64,000 nucleotides of DNA, taken from SLRI01 sp942491185 (GTDB taxonomy: Bacteria; Pseudomonadota; Alphaproteobacteria; Geminicoccales; Geminicoccaceae). A program made the position numbers and the translations under genes. The stretch lies in contig CALOAB010000021.1 of the NCBI GenBank assembly GCA_942491185.1, positions 434,001-498,000 on the forward strand. The letters are read 5' to 3'. The notes under the pieces were generated by a model. It searched no databases. It saw only the letters and a list, made by a program, of their open reading frames with translations, and was not told the DNA's origin. Position 1 is the first letter of the stretch. Every line of letters begins with the position of its first letter. Shown here piece after piece: positions 62,935-64,000 of this stretch.

Positions 62935-63300
62935 TCACTCGAGCTGGACGATGGCGAGCTGCACGTCGTCCGGGCCCAGCACGGTGGTGGTGTGCCCGGT
63001 GCCGTTCACATCCTCCATCCGCCAGATGCCGCCCTGGCCGAGCTCGCGGATCTCGCCATTGCCGGCCTCGACGCGCAGCCGGCCCGAGAGGCAGAACGCA
63101 ACCTGGCGGCGCGGCGAGCGATGCTTGGCACCACCCCAGCCGGCGGGGAGCACGAGGTAGAGCAGGCCCTTGGCGGGCTCGGTGGCCGAGATCGGCATGG
63201 GCGGGGCCGGCGGCGCGAAGTCGGTCGTGGTCATGGCGATGTCGCGATCGACGAAAAAGGACGTGCCCGTCTCGTCCTCGCTCAAATGAAGAAACTGCAC
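62935..63300 (-). CDS. cupin-domain protein
   Basis: The 121-aa single-domain cupin contains LLYLVLPAGWGGAKHRSPRRQVAFCLSGRLRVEAGNG, the first cupin motif region in altered form (His in KHRS), and LGQGGIWRMEDVNGTGHTTTVLGPDDVQLAIVQ for the second motif (GHTT). Only part of the usual His/Glu metal set is present. Function unknown; possibly a small-molecule-binding or isomerase-like cupin. It is leftward and lies upstream of the threonine-dehydratase-like gene. Confidence 0.8.
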   Translation of the reverse strand: MQFLHLSEDETGTSFFVDRDIAMTTTDFAPPAPPMPISATEPAKGLLYLVLPAGWGGAKHRSPRRQVAFCLSGRLRVEAGNGEIRELGQGGIWRMEDVNGTGHTTTVLGPDDVQLAIVQLE

Positions 63301-63504
63301 CGCCCTTGCTCCTCATGCTCCTGCACCGGACCAACGCTGATGGGTCGGCGGCACGTTGGTGTCAAGCTGGCGCCAAGGCCTGGATGCCAGTCAGCCGGAC
63401 AGCGTTTCGGGCCATGGCAGAGCGGTGACGACCGCTCGACCATGGCCCGGTGTCGGGTGCGCCGCGCCGACCGCCACTGCAGCGATCGGCGCGGTCGAGC
63501 GTGG

Positions 63505-63801
63505 CTAGTCGCTCTTGGCGATGCGCGTCACCGTCGTCTGATAGGCATGCGGATTGGCGCTAGGAGCCGGCTGGTCGAGCGAGGCCTCCTGGATCGGCGC
63601 GCTCTGCCCGCCGCAATCCTTCTCGAAGCGAACCCAGAGGTCGGAGGGCGCGGCCGGATCGTAGGCCATGGTGTCCTTCTCCGCGTCACCGGTCACGGCA
63701 CCGAAGCTGACCGGCTGGAGCAGGTCGGCGTTGTCCTCGGCGAAGGCGCCGCCGGCGCTGGCCAGAAGAACGGTGGCTGACAGAATCATGAGCTTGCGCA
63801 T
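63505..63801 (-). CDS. small secreted protein of unknown function
   Basis: The product is about 98 aa. MRKLMILSATVLLASAGGAFAED is a clear signal peptide cleaved after AFA. The mature 75 residues contain VSFGAVTGDAEKDTMAYDPAAP and end with a Ser/Asp-rich stretch; one Cys is present (FEKDCGGQ). No family recognised. The ATG at 63801 is preferred; an in-frame ATG at 63813 adds four residues. Confidence 0.65.
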   Translation of the reverse strand: MRKLMILSATVLLASAGGAFAEDNADLLQPVSFGAVTGDAEKDTMAYDPAAPSDLWVRFEKDCGGQSAPIQEASLDQPAPSANPHAYQTTVTRIAKSD

Positions 63802-63874
63802 GGTTGTTCCCATTCGTCATCGTGGGCTCCGGCGTGGCCCAGTGCCGCGCCGGTCAGTGGTCGAGGGTCGCGGC

Positions 63875-64000
63875 CTAGCGCCAGAAAGGCTTGGCGCTCT
63901 CGGACATGACGTCGACCTGCGTCACACCGATGTCGTTCTTGAGGCGGAGGTCGAGCTCGCCCAGTTGCCGCCGCTGCCGGGCACGGCCGTAGCAGCGCTG
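63875..64000 (-). CDS. DUF1127 protein (N-terminus cut by window edge)
   Basis: The visible C-terminal 41 residues read ARQRRQLGELDLRLKNDIGV, then TQVDVMSESAKPFWR, the DUF1127 pattern with a conserved L-x-D-I-G-x and ending K-P-F-W-R. DUF1127 proteins are short Arg-rich proteins; some bind small regulatory RNAs or affect phosphate and carbon metabolism in alphaproteobacteria. The 5' end lies beyond base 64000. Confidence 0.8.
   Translation of the reverse strand, partial: QRCYGRARQRRQLGELDLRLKNDIGVTQVDVMSESAKPFWR

Overview
The window is GC-rich, densely coded bacterial chromosome. The gene set points to an alphaproteobacterium, probably of the Rhodospirillales/Geminicoccales type. Evidence: one long RelA/SpoT-type Rsh protein next to rpoZ and pyrE, a HisKA-type phosphotransfer protein without a working ATPase fold, a long CbiX with MxCxxC and His-rich tail, a DUF1127 protein, ClpS, and heavy use of GTG/TTG starts. 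This assignment is inference; no rRNA or tRNA gene was found.

Layout. 1-3100: clpS (cut by the edge), a low-complexity protein, about 1 kb without a gene, and a degenerate histidine-kinase-like protein. 3159-6352: polar amino-acid ABC transporter (permease and ATPase leftward, binding protein rightward) plus a glutathione S-transferase. 6360-7994: dapB with an apparent frameshift, and a nicotinamidase-like hydrolase. 8084-9440: an accessory island with a ParD/ParE module, a 64-bp-period repeat and an AT-rich orphan gene broken at an A7 run. 9841-16979: acetyl-CoA synthetase, the tesA/ybbA/ybbP-type lysophospholipase-ABC group, and a Bax-inhibitor-1 family protein. 17091-20189: a four-gene Liv-type ABC transporter whose ATPases have lost most catalytic motifs, the most unusual locus here. 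20265-31749: phytase-like lipoprotein, VUT transporter, rpmB, comM, pyrE, rsh, rpoZ, a NYN-domain protein, a TPR protein, HlyU and DUF4332 proteins.

31891-41231: an orphan ParA, uronate dehydrogenase, a Sel1 protein, sdaA-glyA (serine/glycine metabolism), a nuclease-like protein, a TPR protein with a Rap1a/Tai-like end, a secreted Gly-rich protein and a polysaccharide deacetylase. 41403-46426: acyl-CoA ligase, ketopantoate-reductase family protein, EamA exporter, HxlR regulator and its divergent oxidoreductase. 46490-52871: an adenylate cyclase-TPR protein, then a Tat-exported dimethylformamidase-like protein and a decayed AraC regulator, bounded on the right by a fragment of a second cyclase gene, then a cyclopropane-fatty-acid synthase. 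53040-64000: PPOX protein with divergent LysR, methyltransferase, NDH-2, CbiX, aspartate aminotransferase, HigB/HigA with a palindromic operator, trpE, threonine dehydratase family protein, cupin, a small secreted protein and a DUF1127 protein cut by the edge.

Most of the window is core metabolism. Accessory or decaying DNA concentrates at 8.1-9.8 kb, 17-20 kb and 48.2-51.5 kb. I did not find a complete phage, transposase, CRISPR array or recognisable defence system.
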